Assembly (NCBI GenBank): GCA_947595415.1
Contig: CANQER010000003.1
Coordinates: 1 to 19,139, forward strand
DNA length: 19,139 nucleotides
Direction of reading: 5' to 3'
Source: an uncultured Bacilli bacterium
Lineage (GTDB): Bacteria; Bacillota_I; Bacilli_A; RF39; UBA660
The notes below the pieces were generated by a model, which had not been told where the DNA came from, did not search any database, and worked only from the letters and a program-made list of their open reading frames with translations. This document shows positions 6,349-13,284 of this stretch, piece after piece. Within the stretch, counting starts at the first letter, position 1, and each line of letters starts with the position of its first letter. A program made the translations under genes and the position numbers.

Positions 6349-7089
6349 ATGAAAAATAATGGTGGTCTTATAGCTGCTATAGTTATCTTAAGTTTAATTG
6401 TCTTAGCTTTGGCAGGAGTTATTATTGTTAAAGGTACTAAAGGTACAACAGATGATACAACAAGTAAACAACCAGGTAGTGGGACTGAAGAAGTAAAACT
6501 TACTGCTAGTGAAGTTGATAGTTTAATGAGTAAATATTTAATTAAACAATGTAGTAATTATTATTTAACTGATTATACTAATGAAGATGTTAAAAATGGG
6601 ATTGCAGCTAATAATATTAATGCTACTGGTAGTGTGAAATGTAGTGAAAAATATGAAGGATCTTTTAACGAAGGAAGTAGTGATTATAATATTTCAGATT
6701 CAACAGTTAATGATATAGCTAAGTGGTGTGAAAGTGATAAAGCTAATACTTATACTTATGATGCTATTTTAGCTAGTAAAAAAGAATTGTTTGGACTTAA
6801 TTCTAGTTTAGCTAATAATGATTTTAAAGCTAATAATTGGTTATATTATGATTATGATAGTTCAAATAATGCCTTTGTTGCATTAGATACTTTTGGTAAG
6901 GGATGTGCTGCTCCAGAACGTACAACTACTATTGATTCATTTGATCAAAGTGGTGATGTTTTAGAAGTAACATTTACTTACAATGAAGTGTATGGTAATC
7001 CTAGTGAAGATAAAACAGAAAAATATAAATATACTTTTAAAAAAGCTAATGAAAAATTTTATTTGTCTTCAATTAGTAAGGTTGCATAA
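6349..7089 (+). CDS. Membrane-anchored extracellular protein of unknown function, paralog 1
   Basis: I do not recognise a named family. The 246-residue protein has one N-terminal span (about residues 6-28) and no lipobox. A Thr/Ser/Gly-rich linker (about 30-48) leads to an extracellular domain that starts LTASEVDSLMSKYL and ends EKFYLSSISKVA. It carries four cysteines, in KQCSNYY, VKCSEK, KWCESD and GKGCAAP, which could form two disulfides. The next gene encodes a related domain. The start was put at 6349 because AGAAAGGAG lies 7 bases upstream; an earlier in-frame ATG at 6265 lies upstream of the promoter. The gene has its own promoter and terminator. A surface or sensing role is possible but unsupported. 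Confidence 0.75.
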   Translation: MKNNGGLIAAIVILSLIVLALAGVIIVKGTKGTTDDTTSKQPGSGTEEVKLTASEVDSLMSKYLIKQCSNYYLTDYTNEDVKNGIAANNINATGSVKCSEKYEGSFNEGSSDYNISDSTVNDIAKWCESDKANTYTYDAILASKKELFGLNSSLANNDFKANNWLYYDYDSSNNAFVALDTFGKGCAAPERTTTIDSFDQSGDVLEVTFTYNEVYGNPSEDKTEKYKYTFKKANEKFYLSSISKVA

Positions 7090-7114
7090 AAATCTCTAAT
7101 AAGAGATTTTTTTT
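7089..7114 (+). terminator. Terminator after paralog 1
   Basis: AAAATCTCT (7089-7097) pairs with AGAGATTTT (7102-7110) across a 4-base loop and is followed by T's to 7114. Confidence 0.85.
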
Positions 7115-7147
7115 GACACTTTCTTTACTAATTATAAAAACAAACAA

Positions 7148-7176
7148 TTGATAATAAGTAACATTTATGTTATACT
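7148..7176 (+). promoter_or_regulatory. Promoter of the second membrane-anchored paralog
   Basis: TTGATA (7148-7153), a 17-base spacer and TATACT (7171-7176) with extended -10 TG (7168-7169). Apart from the -35 and spacer bases it repeats the promoter at 6299-6327. Confidence 0.8.
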
Positions 7177-7193
7177 GAGAGCAGAAAGGAGTT
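7166..7193 (+). repeat. 28-base direct repeat, copy 2 (promoter -10 plus ribosome site)
   Basis: These 28 bases are identical to 6317-6344. The gene bodies have diverged a good deal more than this control segment, suggesting selection or gene conversion on it. Confidence 0.85.
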
Positions 7194-7198
7194 TTTAT

Positions 7199-8035
7199 AT
7201 GGAAAAAGAAAATAGAGGTATATTAATAGGGATAATAGTGGTTTTAGCTATTTTAATTATTGGTTTAGGATGGTATATTTTATTTGGTGGTGAAAAGACT
7301 ACATCATCTGATTCAGATAGTAAAAATCCAACTCAAAACAATGAGGAAAGTCCAACTCCTCAACCAGTACCAGATTATGAAGGACCAAGTATTGAAGAAG
7401 ATAGTCAAGGACAAGATAATCAAGGTAGTGAACAAACAACTGAAGAAAGCACTAAACTTACAGCTAGTGAAGTAAAAAATCTTATGAAAAAATATATTGT
7501 TAAATCTAATGGGACATATTACTTAACTGATTACAGTGACGAAGCTAGTAAAAGTGCAATAGCTGCTGGTTTTGCTAAAGCAAGTAATACTATTACTTGT
7601 AGTAAAACATTTGAAGGCTATGCTGATGGAAGTAGCTATTATGTAACTGAAGATGAATCTTTAAATCTTCCTTATTGTCCAAACGATAAAGCTAAAGTTT
7701 ATACATATGATAGAATTTTAAGTGCTAAAAAACAACTATTTGGACCAAATGCAACTTTATCTAAAAAAACTTTTGTAGGTTATATGTATCTTCTAACTTA
7801 TATATATCAAAAATCTTCAAATACATTTGTTGCCTTAGAAAAAAGTGGTAAAGGTGGGGGAGGCACAAACGTATCTGAAATCTATAAATATAGTGAAACA
7901 GATGAAGCCTTAGTAGTAAAATTTAAAACAGGAGTAAAATATAACGTAGAAGTTGAAGAACAAAAAAGTTACCAATATAGATTTACCAAAGAAGATGGCA
8001 ATTACTATTTAACTTCTATTAAACAAATAGGTTAA
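7199..8035 (+). CDS. Membrane-anchored extracellular protein of unknown function, paralog 2
   Basis: This 278-residue protein has the same plan as its upstream neighbour: an N-terminal span (about residues 8-29), a longer disordered linker rich in Pro, Gln, Ser and acidic residues (about 30-85), and the same extracellular domain starting LTASEVKNLMKKYIV and ending NYYLTSIKQIG. Shared phrases include YYLTDY, YTYD, KK-x-LFG and TFVALE versus AFVALD. Only two of the four cysteines of paralog 1 remain (TITCSK and LPYCPN); the other two positions are KSNGTYY and GKGGGG. The ATG at 7199 follows AGAAAGGAG by 8 bases. The function is unknown. The linker suggests a domain held away from the membrane or across the wall. 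Confidence 0.75.
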   Translation: MEKENRGILIGIIVVLAILIIGLGWYILFGGEKTTSSDSDSKNPTQNNEESPTPQPVPDYEGPSIEEDSQGQDNQGSEQTTEESTKLTASEVKNLMKKYIVKSNGTYYLTDYSDEASKSAIAAGFAKASNTITCSKTFEGYADGSSYYVTEDESLNLPYCPNDKAKVYTYDRILSAKKQLFGPNATLSKKTFVGYMYLLTYIYQKSSNTFVALEKSGKGGGGTNVSEIYKYSETDEALVVKFKTGVKYNVEVEEQKSYQYRFTKEDGNYYLTSIKQIG

Positions 8036-8078
8036 AAAAAAACATATTTATATGAAAACATATCTATATGTTTTTTTT
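8036..8078. terminator. Bidirectional terminator between paralog 2 and the coat operon
   Basis: For the plus strand, AAAACATA (8055-8062) pairs with TATGTTTT (8067-8074) across TCTA and runs into T's to 8078. On the minus strand a CATAT-rich hairpin is followed by a run of U's opposite 8036-8042. It serves both converging units. Confidence 0.75.
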
Positions 8079-8388
8079 ATGCTAACTCGTTTATTTTATT
8101 AGTTAAATCAGAATGTTTTTCTTTTACTTTAACTTCATCTTCCTTACATAAGCTATACCAACCATTTTTAAACATTAAGTTATAAACCTCTCTTTGCATT
8201 TTACTAGCTTCATCAAAAATTTCTTTAATTTTAAAATATAGATAATCATTACTTGCTTCATTTAAAGCATAAGAATAATTATTAACATTATTTTTTAAAG
8301 TTTCTAAAACGCAAGTTAAATAATCTTTATCATTTAAAGAAGTATTACTAGGTACTTCTTTTTTTATATTACTAACAGTATTATTCAT
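8077..8388 (-). CDS. Spore coat protein, CotF family
   Basis: This 103-residue protein contains the coat F (DUF2383/ferritin-like helical) signature LNDKDYLTCVLETLKNNVNNYSYALNEASNDYLYFKI, then FDEASKMQREVYNLMFKNGWYSL. The MQRE-x-YNLMF-x-GWY run is typical of CotF-like coat proteins of spore formers. It is predicted to be a helical bundle of the spore coat without a signal peptide. The ATG is preceded by a strong CTAGGAGG site that lies in the end of the upstream gene, which it overlaps by 8 bases, so the two are translated together. The exact position in the coat layers is not known. Confidence 0.87.
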   Translation of the reverse strand: MNNTVSNIKKEVPSNTSLNDKDYLTCVLETLKNNVNNYSYALNEASNDYLYFKIKEIFDEASKMQREVYNLMFKNGWYSLCKEDEVKVKEKHSDLTNKINELA

Positions 8389-8590
8389 TATTACCTCCTA
8401 GAATAGTTATTAATTTTTGACAATGTTTAGAATGCATATCCCTTACTTTAGTAATCATATCTTTTATTTGTTCATCATCTACTTCAGATATAAAATGATT
8501 ACACTTTTTACTAGCAGTAAAATTCCAATTAAACATATCAGAAATATAATCTAAATCTTTGGTTGATATAATTTCAGGTACTTTATCCAT
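8381..8590 (-). CDS. Small CotF-like spore coat protein
   Basis: The 69-residue protein (MDKVPEIISTKDLDYISDMFNWNFTASKKCNHF...) matches the short proteins that commonly precede CotF-family coat genes in Firmicutes. A helix pair with DLDYISDMFNWN-x-x-ASKK and VRDMHSKHCQKLITIL is the usual pattern. It resembles the first half of the coat F bundle, so it may pair with the product of the downstream gene. The ribosome site AGAAAGGAG lies 7 bases before the ATG. I could not assign a promoter in the AT-rich 90 bases upstream; a mother-cell sigma-K or sigma-E promoter is expected from its role. Confidence 0.8.
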   Translation of the reverse strand: MDKVPEIISTKDLDYISDMFNWNFTASKKCNHFISEVDDEQIKDMITKVRDMHSKHCQKLITILGGNNE

Positions 8591-8698
8591 ATAATCTCCT
8601 TTCTATTAGATAGTGTTAAAATTATCAAAATTTATACAAAAAAAATATAATTTTAAAAATTTATTCATATTTCGACAAAAAGTTTGTTTTTTTTATTG

Positions 8699-8716
8699 GA
8701 TAATAAACTAGGTGAT
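8699..8716 (+). promoter_or_regulatory. Putative -10 box and ribosome site of the SpoIIB-like gene
   Basis: GATAAT (8699-8704) lies six bases before GGTGAT (8711-8716), itself three bases before the ATG. A convincing -35 at 16-18 bases is not visible. Confidence 0.4.
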
Positions 8717-8719
8717 AAT

Positions 8720-9187
8720 ATGAAGATAAAATACTTTTTTCCTATCTTAGTAGCTCTTATAATGGGATTTATTTTAGGTTACTATATCTATGAAAAATAT
8801 GACAACAAAAATAAAATTCAAACAGTTTTTAATAATTCTAATGAACTATACTTTATTCAACTTGGGGTCTATAAAAACAAAGATAACATGGAAAATAAGA
8901 TGAAATCTTTATCTTATTATATATATTCTAAAGAAGATGATTTGTATCATGCTTTTGGTTGTATAACTCATGATAAAAACAATTTAACTAAAATAAAAGG
9001 TTATTATAATAGTATAAAATATAATATATATGAGAAGAAATATCAAGTAGACAACGATGGATTTTTAACTGTATTAGATCAATATGATGAACTATTAAAA
9101 CAGACAAATGATGATAAAACTATTGAAGCTATTTGTAGTCAAGTTTTAAGTAAATATGAGGAGATGGTAGTAGATAATGAAAATTAA
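8720..9187 (+). CDS. SPOR-domain-like membrane protein in the SpoIIB position
   Basis: The 155-residue protein has a short N-terminal membrane span (about residues 5-23) and an extracellular region with a SPOR-like pattern: ELYFIQLGVYKNKDNMENKMKSL, then DLYHAFGCITHDKNNLTKIKGYY. SPOR domains bind denuded glycan strands at septa. In Bacillus the gene in this position, upstream of maf-radC, is spoIIB, whose product has a SPOR-type domain and aids septal wall thinning at engulfment. This protein is therefore a probable SpoIIB counterpart, much shorter than the Bacillus one (about 330 residues). The ATG at 8720 was chosen over one 36 bases upstream because GGTGAT lies 3 bases before it. It overlaps radC by 11 bases. 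Confidence 0.65.
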   Translation: MKIKYFFPILVALIMGFILGYYIYEKYDNKNKIQTVFNNSNELYFIQLGVYKNKDNMENKMKSLSYYIYSKEDDLYHAFGCITHDKNNLTKIKGYYNSIKYNIYEKKYQVDNDGFLTVLDQYDELLKQTNDDKTIEAICSQVLSKYEEMVVDNEN

Positions 9188-9857
9188 AGATATTCCTCTT
9201 AGTGATCGACCAAGAGAACGCCTTATCAATAATGGGGTTAGTAGTTTAAGTAACGAAGAATTATTAGCTATTTTATTAAAAACAGGAACACGTGATGAAT
9301 CTTCCAAAATGCTCGCTAGTAAAATACTTTCTAGTATCAAAAGTATTGATAAACTAAAAGATATGGATATAAGACAATTAAATCAAATAAAAGGAGTAGG
9401 ACTAGCTAAAGCATGTGATATTTTAGCTGCTGTAGAACTAGGAAGACGTGTTTATAGTAATTTAGATACACTCTGTAACTATAAAATGAACAATCCTATT
9501 TATGTATATGAATACTATAAAAAAATATTAGGAAGTAAAAAACAAGAACACTTTTATTGTGTCTATCTAGATAATAAAAAAACTATTATCGCAGATAAAC
9601 TACTTTATATTGGAACAGTCAACTACAGTGTTGTCCATCCAAGAGAGATATTCAAACAAGCATATATCCTAAGTGCTTCAGCTATTATCTGTTTACATAA
9701 TCACCCAAGTGGAGATGTAATACCAAGTAAAGAAGATATAGATCTTACCAACAAACTTATCAAAATTGGAAAGTTACTTGGAATAGATGTAATCGATCAT
9801 ATCATTATAAGTAGTAATAATTACTATAGTTTTTATGAAAATGGCGATATTGTGTAG
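9177..9857 (+). CDS. radC: RadC family JAB/MPN-domain protein
   Basis: The 226-residue protein has the N-terminal UPF0758 region (SDRPRERLINNGVSSLSNEELLAILLKTGT), a helix-hairpin-helix around IKGVGLAKA (71-79) and a C-terminal JAB domain with the metal motif HNHPSGD (174-180) and conserved Glu in REIFK. All metal ligands are present. Although named for DNA repair, RadC's molecular role is not settled. The length is normal. It overlaps the SpoIIB-like gene by 11 bases, with a GAGGAGATGG ribosome site inside that gene. The spoIIB-radC-mreC order matches Bacillus. Confidence 0.95.
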   Translation: MKIKDIPLSDRPRERLINNGVSSLSNEELLAILLKTGTRDESSKMLASKILSSIKSIDKLKDMDIRQLNQIKGVGLAKACDILAAVELGRRVYSNLDTLCNYKMNNPIYVYEYYKKILGSKKQEHFYCVYLDNKKTIIADKLLYIGTVNYSVVHPREIFKQAYILSASAIICLHNHPSGDVIPSKEDIDLTNKLIKIGKLLGIDVIDHIIISSNNYYSFYENGDIV

Positions 9858-9877
9858 CTAAATTAGAAAAAATATAT

Positions 9878-9896
9878 TATAATAAAAAAAGGTGAT
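9878..9896 (+). promoter_or_regulatory. Putative -10 box and ribosome site of mreC
   Basis: TATAAT (9878-9883) is followed by 7 bases and GGTGAT (9891-9896), then ATG at 9901. No good -35 is visible, so it may be weak, or use of the upstream radC transcript may dominate. Confidence 0.45.
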
Positions 9897-9900
9897 AGGC

Positions 9901-10752
9901 ATGTATCATAAAAAAAAGAAAAAGGGTAAATATATAGTTTTAGTTGTTTTATTAGTTGTAGTTATTGTTTTAACTGGAATTGCCATTACAATTAGACCTA
10001 CAAGAGATTTAACTGCTCCAGAAAAAGTAATAAAAGATACAGTTTTATTTATCAACAAAATAGTTGTAAGTCCTTTTAGATTTATAGGGGATATGATAAA
10101 TGAATCAAGTGAAAAAAAGGATTTATATAAAAAATATGTTGAACTTAAAAAGAAAGTAGATAATATGAGTCTTACTATAGCTCGTAAAGAAGAACTAGAA
10201 AAAATGGTTAACGATTTAGAAGAAACTTTAAAACTTAACCAAAATTTATCTGATAATATGTATTTAAATGCTTCAGTTATTAATCGTGATATTGGATATT
10301 GGTACAATACCATTACTATCGATAAAGGTCTTAAAAATGGGGTAAGTAAAGATATGGCAGTTATTGTACCTAATGGACTTATTGGTAAGATCAGTAGTGT
10401 TAGTAACTATAATAGTACAGTAAAACTTCTAACCACAGAAGATGTCAACAATAAAATATCAGTTAAAATAAATAATGATGGCAAATATGTGTATGGACTT
10501 TTAACTGGATATGATAAAAAAAATGAAGCTTTTATAGTTGAAGGAATATCAGAAAATACAAGTATTAAAAAAGATAGTCTTGTCACAACAACTGGTCTTG
10601 GTGATATTTTCCCAAGTGGAATAATCATAGGTAAAGTAAATAAAATAACCACAGACAATTTTGATCTAGCTAAAATTGTAGAAGTTAAATCAGATGTAGA
10701 TTTTAACGATATAACAGTAGTAACTGTTTTAAAAAGGAAAGATTCAAAATGA
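9901..10752 (+). CDS. mreC: Rod-shape determining protein MreC
   Basis: MreC is a membrane-anchored scaffold of the elongasome that contacts penicillin-binding proteins outside the membrane. The 283-residue protein has a very basic cytoplasmic start, a span at about residues 12-33, a coiled coil at about 67-112 and the two-barrel MreC domain with the typical NASVINRDIGYWYNTITIDKG, VPNGLIGKISSVS and TTGLGDIFPSGIIIGKV. The start at 9901 is chosen because GGTGAT lies just upstream; a GTG at 9892 falls inside that ribosome site. It overlaps mreD by 4 bases (ATGA). No mreB lies beside it, unlike Bacillus. Confidence 0.95.
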   Translation: MYHKKKKKGKYIVLVVLLVVVIVLTGIAITIRPTRDLTAPEKVIKDTVLFINKIVVSPFRFIGDMINESSEKKDLYKKYVELKKKVDNMSLTIARKEELEKMVNDLEETLKLNQNLSDNMYLNASVINRDIGYWYNTITIDKGLKNGVSKDMAVIVPNGLIGKISSVSNYNSTVKLLTTEDVNNKISVKINNDGKYVYGLLTGYDKKNEAFIVEGISENTSIKKDSLVTTTGLGDIFPSGIIIGKVNKITTDNFDLAKIVEVKSDVDFNDITVVTVLKRKDSK

Positions 10753-11249
10753 GTTTAGTATTATTTACAATGATATTTTCCTTTTTTTTAGAAGCTTTAG
10801 TATCTAATTTTATACCTATGAATACAGATTTATTTGTCCCTTGTTTTACTTTAATATCCCTTGTTTTAATCTATCCATTTTTTACTAAAGAAAACTATAG
10901 TTATTTAAAATATGCTTTCATTTTAGGTTTTTTTTATGATATTACTTTTACCAATGTATTATTTTTAAATGCTTGTCTATTTTTAGTAATAGCTTATCTA
11001 ATTAGAGCTATTAATATTTGGTTTTCTAATAATGCTTTTAACGTTATTTTTATAAGTGGAGTAGTAATAGTTATATATCGTATTTTAAACTACTTCCTTC
11101 TTATTTTTATGACCCTTAAAAAATTTGTTTTACTAGATCTTGTAAATAGTATAACTTCATCTTTACTAATCAACGTTATATATGCTTTTATAATGTATTT
11201 GTTGTTAGATTTTATAAGTAAAAAAAGAAAAATTTTAAAAATCGATTAA
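10749..11249 (+). CDS. mreD: Rod-shape determining protein MreD
   Basis: The 166-residue protein is almost wholly hydrophobic with about five or six spans, the MreD pattern, including an FILGFFYDITFTNVLFLNACLFLVIAYLI stretch that corresponds to the conserved G-x-x-x-D region. MreD is the membrane partner of MreC in the elongasome. The gene overlaps the mreC stop by 4 bases, so it is translationally coupled. Sequence conservation in MreD is low, so the call depends partly on position after mreC. Confidence 0.9.
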   Translation: MSLVLFTMIFSFFLEALVSNFIPMNTDLFVPCFTLISLVLIYPFFTKENYSYLKYAFILGFFYDITFTNVLFLNACLFLVIAYLIRAINIWFSNNAFNVIFISGVVIVIYRILNYFLLIFMTLKKFVLLDLVNSITSSLLINVIYAFIMYLLLDFISKKRKILKID

Positions 11250-11263
11250 TAAAATTTTTTTTT
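11228..11263 (+). terminator. Possible terminator of the mreCD unit
   Basis: AAAAATTTTA (11228-11237) can pair with TAAAATTTTT (11250-11259) over a 12-base loop, followed by more T's to 11263. The stem has no G-C pairs, so it is weak and may be partial. Confidence 0.4.
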
Positions 11264-11274
11264 ATACATATAAT
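11246..11274 (+). promoter_or_regulatory. Putative promoter of spoIVFA-spoIVFB
   Basis: TTAATA (11246-11251), 17 bases and TATAAT (11269-11274) precede GGTGAT by 6 bases. The -10 sits inside CATATAAT, the same octamer found before yabG. Bacillus spoIVF is transcribed by sigma-E; the -35 seen here is weak for either sigma factor. Confidence 0.4.
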
Positions 11275-11289
11275 TAATAAGGTGATACT

Positions 11290-11844
11290 ATGGATAAGGT
11301 TTTTAGTAAATTTACTAAGTATTTATCTAAAATACTTATAATTGTTATTATTACTTTAGTAGTATTAATCCTTCTTAAAAAAGATAGTGAATTTAAAAAA
11401 ACTTTTTATAGTAATATCTATGAAAATAACATATCTTTTACTAGTATTAATAAATGGTACCAAGAAAAGTTTGGAAGTCCTATTCCATTTAGTGATTTTT
11501 TAGATAACTCTTTAAAACCAGTTTTTGATGAACAAATAACCTATACTAAAGCTAGTAAATATAAAGATGGAGTTTGTTTAAATGTATCTAAAAATTATTT
11601 AGTTCCAGCTTTAGAAAGTGGCATGGTTATCTTTATTGGTAAAAAAAATGGTTTTAAAGATATAGTCATAATTGAAGGTGATGATGGGGTAGATATTTGG
11701 TATAGTAATATAGGAAATTTGAATGTTAAAATGTATGATTATGTAAATAAGGGTGGGCTATTAGGTGAGGCATTAAGTGATAAAATTTATATGCTTTTTG
11801 AAAAAGATGGTAAATTTGAAGATTATAAAAAATATCTACCATAA
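11290..11844 (+). CDS. spoIVFA: Stage IV sporulation protein SpoIVFA (inactive LytM/M23-like regulator)
   Basis: SpoIVFA anchors and holds back the SpoIVFB protease in the outer forespore membrane until a signal arrives from the forespore. The 184-residue protein has one span (about residues 14-29), a linker with EKFGSPIPFSDF and a C-terminal M23-like domain (SKNYLVPALESGMVIFIGKKNGFKDIVIIEGDDGVDIWYSNIGNLNV, then YVNKGGLLGEAL). The metal-binding H-x-x-x-D and H-x-H residues of active M23 enzymes are absent, as is usual in SpoIVFA. The downstream overlapping spoIVFB gene confirms the call. It is shorter than Bacillus SpoIVFA (about 264 residues) mainly in the N-terminal part. Confidence 0.88.
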   Translation: MDKVFSKFTKYLSKILIIVIITLVVLILLKKDSEFKKTFYSNIYENNISFTSINKWYQEKFGSPIPFSDFLDNSLKPVFDEQITYTKASKYKDGVCLNVSKNYLVPALESGMVIFIGKKNGFKDIVIIEGDDGVDIWYSNIGNLNVKMYDYVNKGGLLGEALSDKIYMLFEKDGKFEDYKKYLP

Positions 11845-12568
11845 AATTAAGGTTAATATATTATATTGGATAGTAGCCTTTATTTCCTTTATAACAGGTC
11901 ATTTTAAAGATTTTGTTTTAATAAGTATAATTATAACTGTTCATGAATTAGGTCATATTTTAGTGGCAATCTATTATAAATGGCATATTGATAAAGTAAT
12001 ATTATTACCTTTTGGGGCAGTAACTATATTTAAAGAACACTTAAATAGACCTATCAAAGAAGAGTTTTTAATACTTATCTCAGGACCACTATTTCAAATA
12101 GTTTTTTATTTTATCCTTAAAAATATTATATTTGATCAAAACTTGTTTACTAATTATCATTACTTTTTACTTTTATTTAACCTAATTCCTATTATTCCTT
12201 TAGATGGATCAAAATTAGTAAATGTTTTTTTAAATAAGGTTTTACCTTTTAAAATAAGTCATTTAATTACTATTTATATATCTATTATAAGTTTTTTTGT
12301 TTTTTTAAGGTTTAATAATTTAATATATTTGTTAGTGTTTAGTTTTTTGTTAGTTAAAGTAATAGATGAGTATTTAAAACATAGGTTTATTTTTAACAAG
12401 TTTTTGTTTGAAAGGTATTTGTATGATATAAATTTTAAAAAGGTTAAATATATTTCAAATATTAGTAATATGTATCGTGATTATAAACATTACATTAAAG
12501 ATAAAAATAGGTATGTAACAGAAAAAACCCTTTTAAAAAAAAGGTTTGACAACAGATTTAAAGTATGA
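11810..12568 (+). CDS. spoIVFB: Site-2-type intramembrane metalloprotease SpoIVFB (pro-sigma-K processing)
   Basis: SpoIVFB cleaves pro-sigma-K in the mother cell. The 252-residue protein has the zinc motif HELGH (46-50) in a membrane helix, LLPFGAVTIFKEHLNRPIKEEFLILISGP, and the second catalytic segment NLIPIIPLDGSK (Asn 125, Asp 133). These match Bacillus SpoIVFB closely in order and spacing. The start at 11810 (MVNLKIIKNIYHKIKV) aligns with the Bacillus N-terminus, though an ATG 33 bases earlier is also open; both lie inside spoIVFA, so coupling is expected. The C-terminal CBS region that senses energy state is only partly present: the protein ends about 35 residues short of the Bacillus one. 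The L21 promoter overlaps its stop codon. Confidence 0.9.
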   Translation, partial: VNLKIIKNIYHKIKVNILYWIVAFISFITGHFKDFVLISIIITVHELGHILVAIYYKWHIDKVILLPFGAVTIFKEHLNRPIKEEFLILISGPLFQIVFYFILKNIIFDQNLFTNYHYFLLLFNLIPIIPLDGSKLVNVFLNKVLPFKISHLITIYISIISFFVFLRFNNLIYLLVFSFLLVKVIDEYLKHRFIFNKFLFERYLYDINFKKVKYISNISNMYRDYKHYIKDKNRYVTEKTLLKKRFDNRFKV

Positions 12569-12574
12569 TAAAAT
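12546..12574 (+). promoter_or_regulatory. Promoter of the rplU-prp-rpmA operon
   Basis: A perfect TTGACA (12546-12551), a 17-base spacer and TAAAAT (12569-12574) with extended -10 TG (12566-12567). The box overlaps the TGA stop of spoIVFB. It lies directly before the L21 leader RNA. Confidence 0.85.
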
Positions 12575-12580
12575 CTATAA

Positions 12581-12658
12581 GTGTGTAGACCTCGTTCTAC
12601 AACCGCACTAAAGAGGTTTTAAAACTTATGTACCTCAAAGGCGAGTCTTAGATAATAA
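12581..12658 (+). ncRNA. Ribosomal protein L21 leader RNA
   Basis: This non-coding leader lies between the promoter and rplU and has the look of the Firmicute L21 leader, which is thought to let L21 control its own operon. A hairpin TGTAGA (12584-12589) / TCTACA (12596-12601) is closed by GTG (12581-12583) / CAC (12606-12608). A second helix pairs GAGGT (12613-12617) with ACCTC (12632-12636). The conserved ending CTCAAAGGCGAGTCTTAG follows. CGAG (12642-12645) could pair with CTCG (12591-12594) in the first loop as a pseudoknot. The family call is from recognition; a covariance search would confirm it. Confidence 0.8.
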
Positions 12659-12670
12659 AGGAGGTAATCT

Positions 12671-12967
12671 ATGAAAGCAATTATTGAAACTGGTGGTAAA
12701 CAATACTACGTTGAAGAAGGTTCAATTATTTATGTTGAAAAAATTGACGCTAATGTAGGGGATACTGTTAAGTTTGACAAGGTTTTAATGGTAAATGGAG
12801 TATCTGGAAGACCTTATGTTAGTGGAGCTAATGTACTTGGGGAAGTTATTAAACATGGTAAACAAAAAAAGATAACTATTTTTAAGTATAAACCTAAAAA
12901 GAAATATCGTAAAAAACAAGGTCATCGCCAACCTTATACAAAGATTGAAATTAAGTCAATTAAGTAA
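12671..12967 (+). CDS. rplU: 50S ribosomal protein L21
   Basis: L21 binds 23S rRNA in the large subunit. The 98-residue protein starts [25 protein letters not shown] and ends with the basic RNA-binding stretch [23 protein letters not shown], both hallmarks of L21; the length is close to the Bacillus protein (102). A strong AAAGGAGG site precedes the ATG. The gene leads an operon with prp and rpmA, the usual Firmicute arrangement, under a consensus-like promoter and the L21 leader. Confidence 0.98.
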   Translation: MKAIIETGGKQYYVEEGSIIYVEKIDANVGDTVKFDKVLMVNGVSGRPYVSGANVLGEVIKHGKQKKITIFKYKPKKKYRKKQGHRQPYTKIEIKSIK

Positions 12968-12969
12968 TT

Positions 12970-13284
12970 ATGGTAAAAGTTAAAGTTTTATATCAGGATA
13001 ATTTAGTTAAAAATCTAGTTGTTACTGGTCATTCAGGTTATGAGGTAGTTGGTAAGGATATTGTTTGTGCAGCTTTAAGTAGTATTTGTATAACTACTGT
13101 AAATGGAATTCTTAGAATTGATAAAGATGCACTTATATATGATGAAAAAGAAGGTTTTTTAAAAATAGAGGTCCTTAAACATGATTTAGTAATTGATAGC
13201 TTGCTTACTAACATGATTGATTTAGTATCTGAATTAAGAAGTAATTATCCCAAAAATATTGTAATAAATAAGGAGGTGCTCTAA
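12970..13284 (+). CDS. prp: Ribosomal-processing cysteine protease Prp (YsxB)
   Basis: Prp removes the N-terminal extension of ribosomal protein L27 in Firmicutes, a cleavage needed for ribosome function. The 104-residue protein shows the catalytic pair in [21 protein letters not shown]: His 21 and Cys 33, spaced as in the characterised staphylococcal enzyme. It lies 2 bases after rplU and overlaps rpmA by one base (TAATG). Its substrate is encoded by the next gene and carries the matching cleavage site, so enzyme and substrate are co-produced. Confidence 0.95.
   Translation: MVKVKVLYQDNLVKNLVVTGHSGYEVVGKDIVCAALSSICITTVNGILRIDKDALIYDEKEGFLKIEVLKHDLVIDSLLTNMIDLVSELRSNYPKNIVINKEVL

Noticed and set aside
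7284-7475. Open frame of 63 codons on the plus strand inside paralog 2
   Set aside because: It is out of frame with the linker of the real gene; its Lys/Gln-rich translation reflects base composition only.
9146-9340. Minus-strand open frame of 64 codons at the start of radC
   Set aside because: It runs opposite conserved radC codons and has no ribosome site.
9906-10658. Two long minus-strand open frames opposite mreC
   Set aside because: mreC is clear in the plus strand; the antisense frames lack ribosome sites and homology and arise from codon bias.
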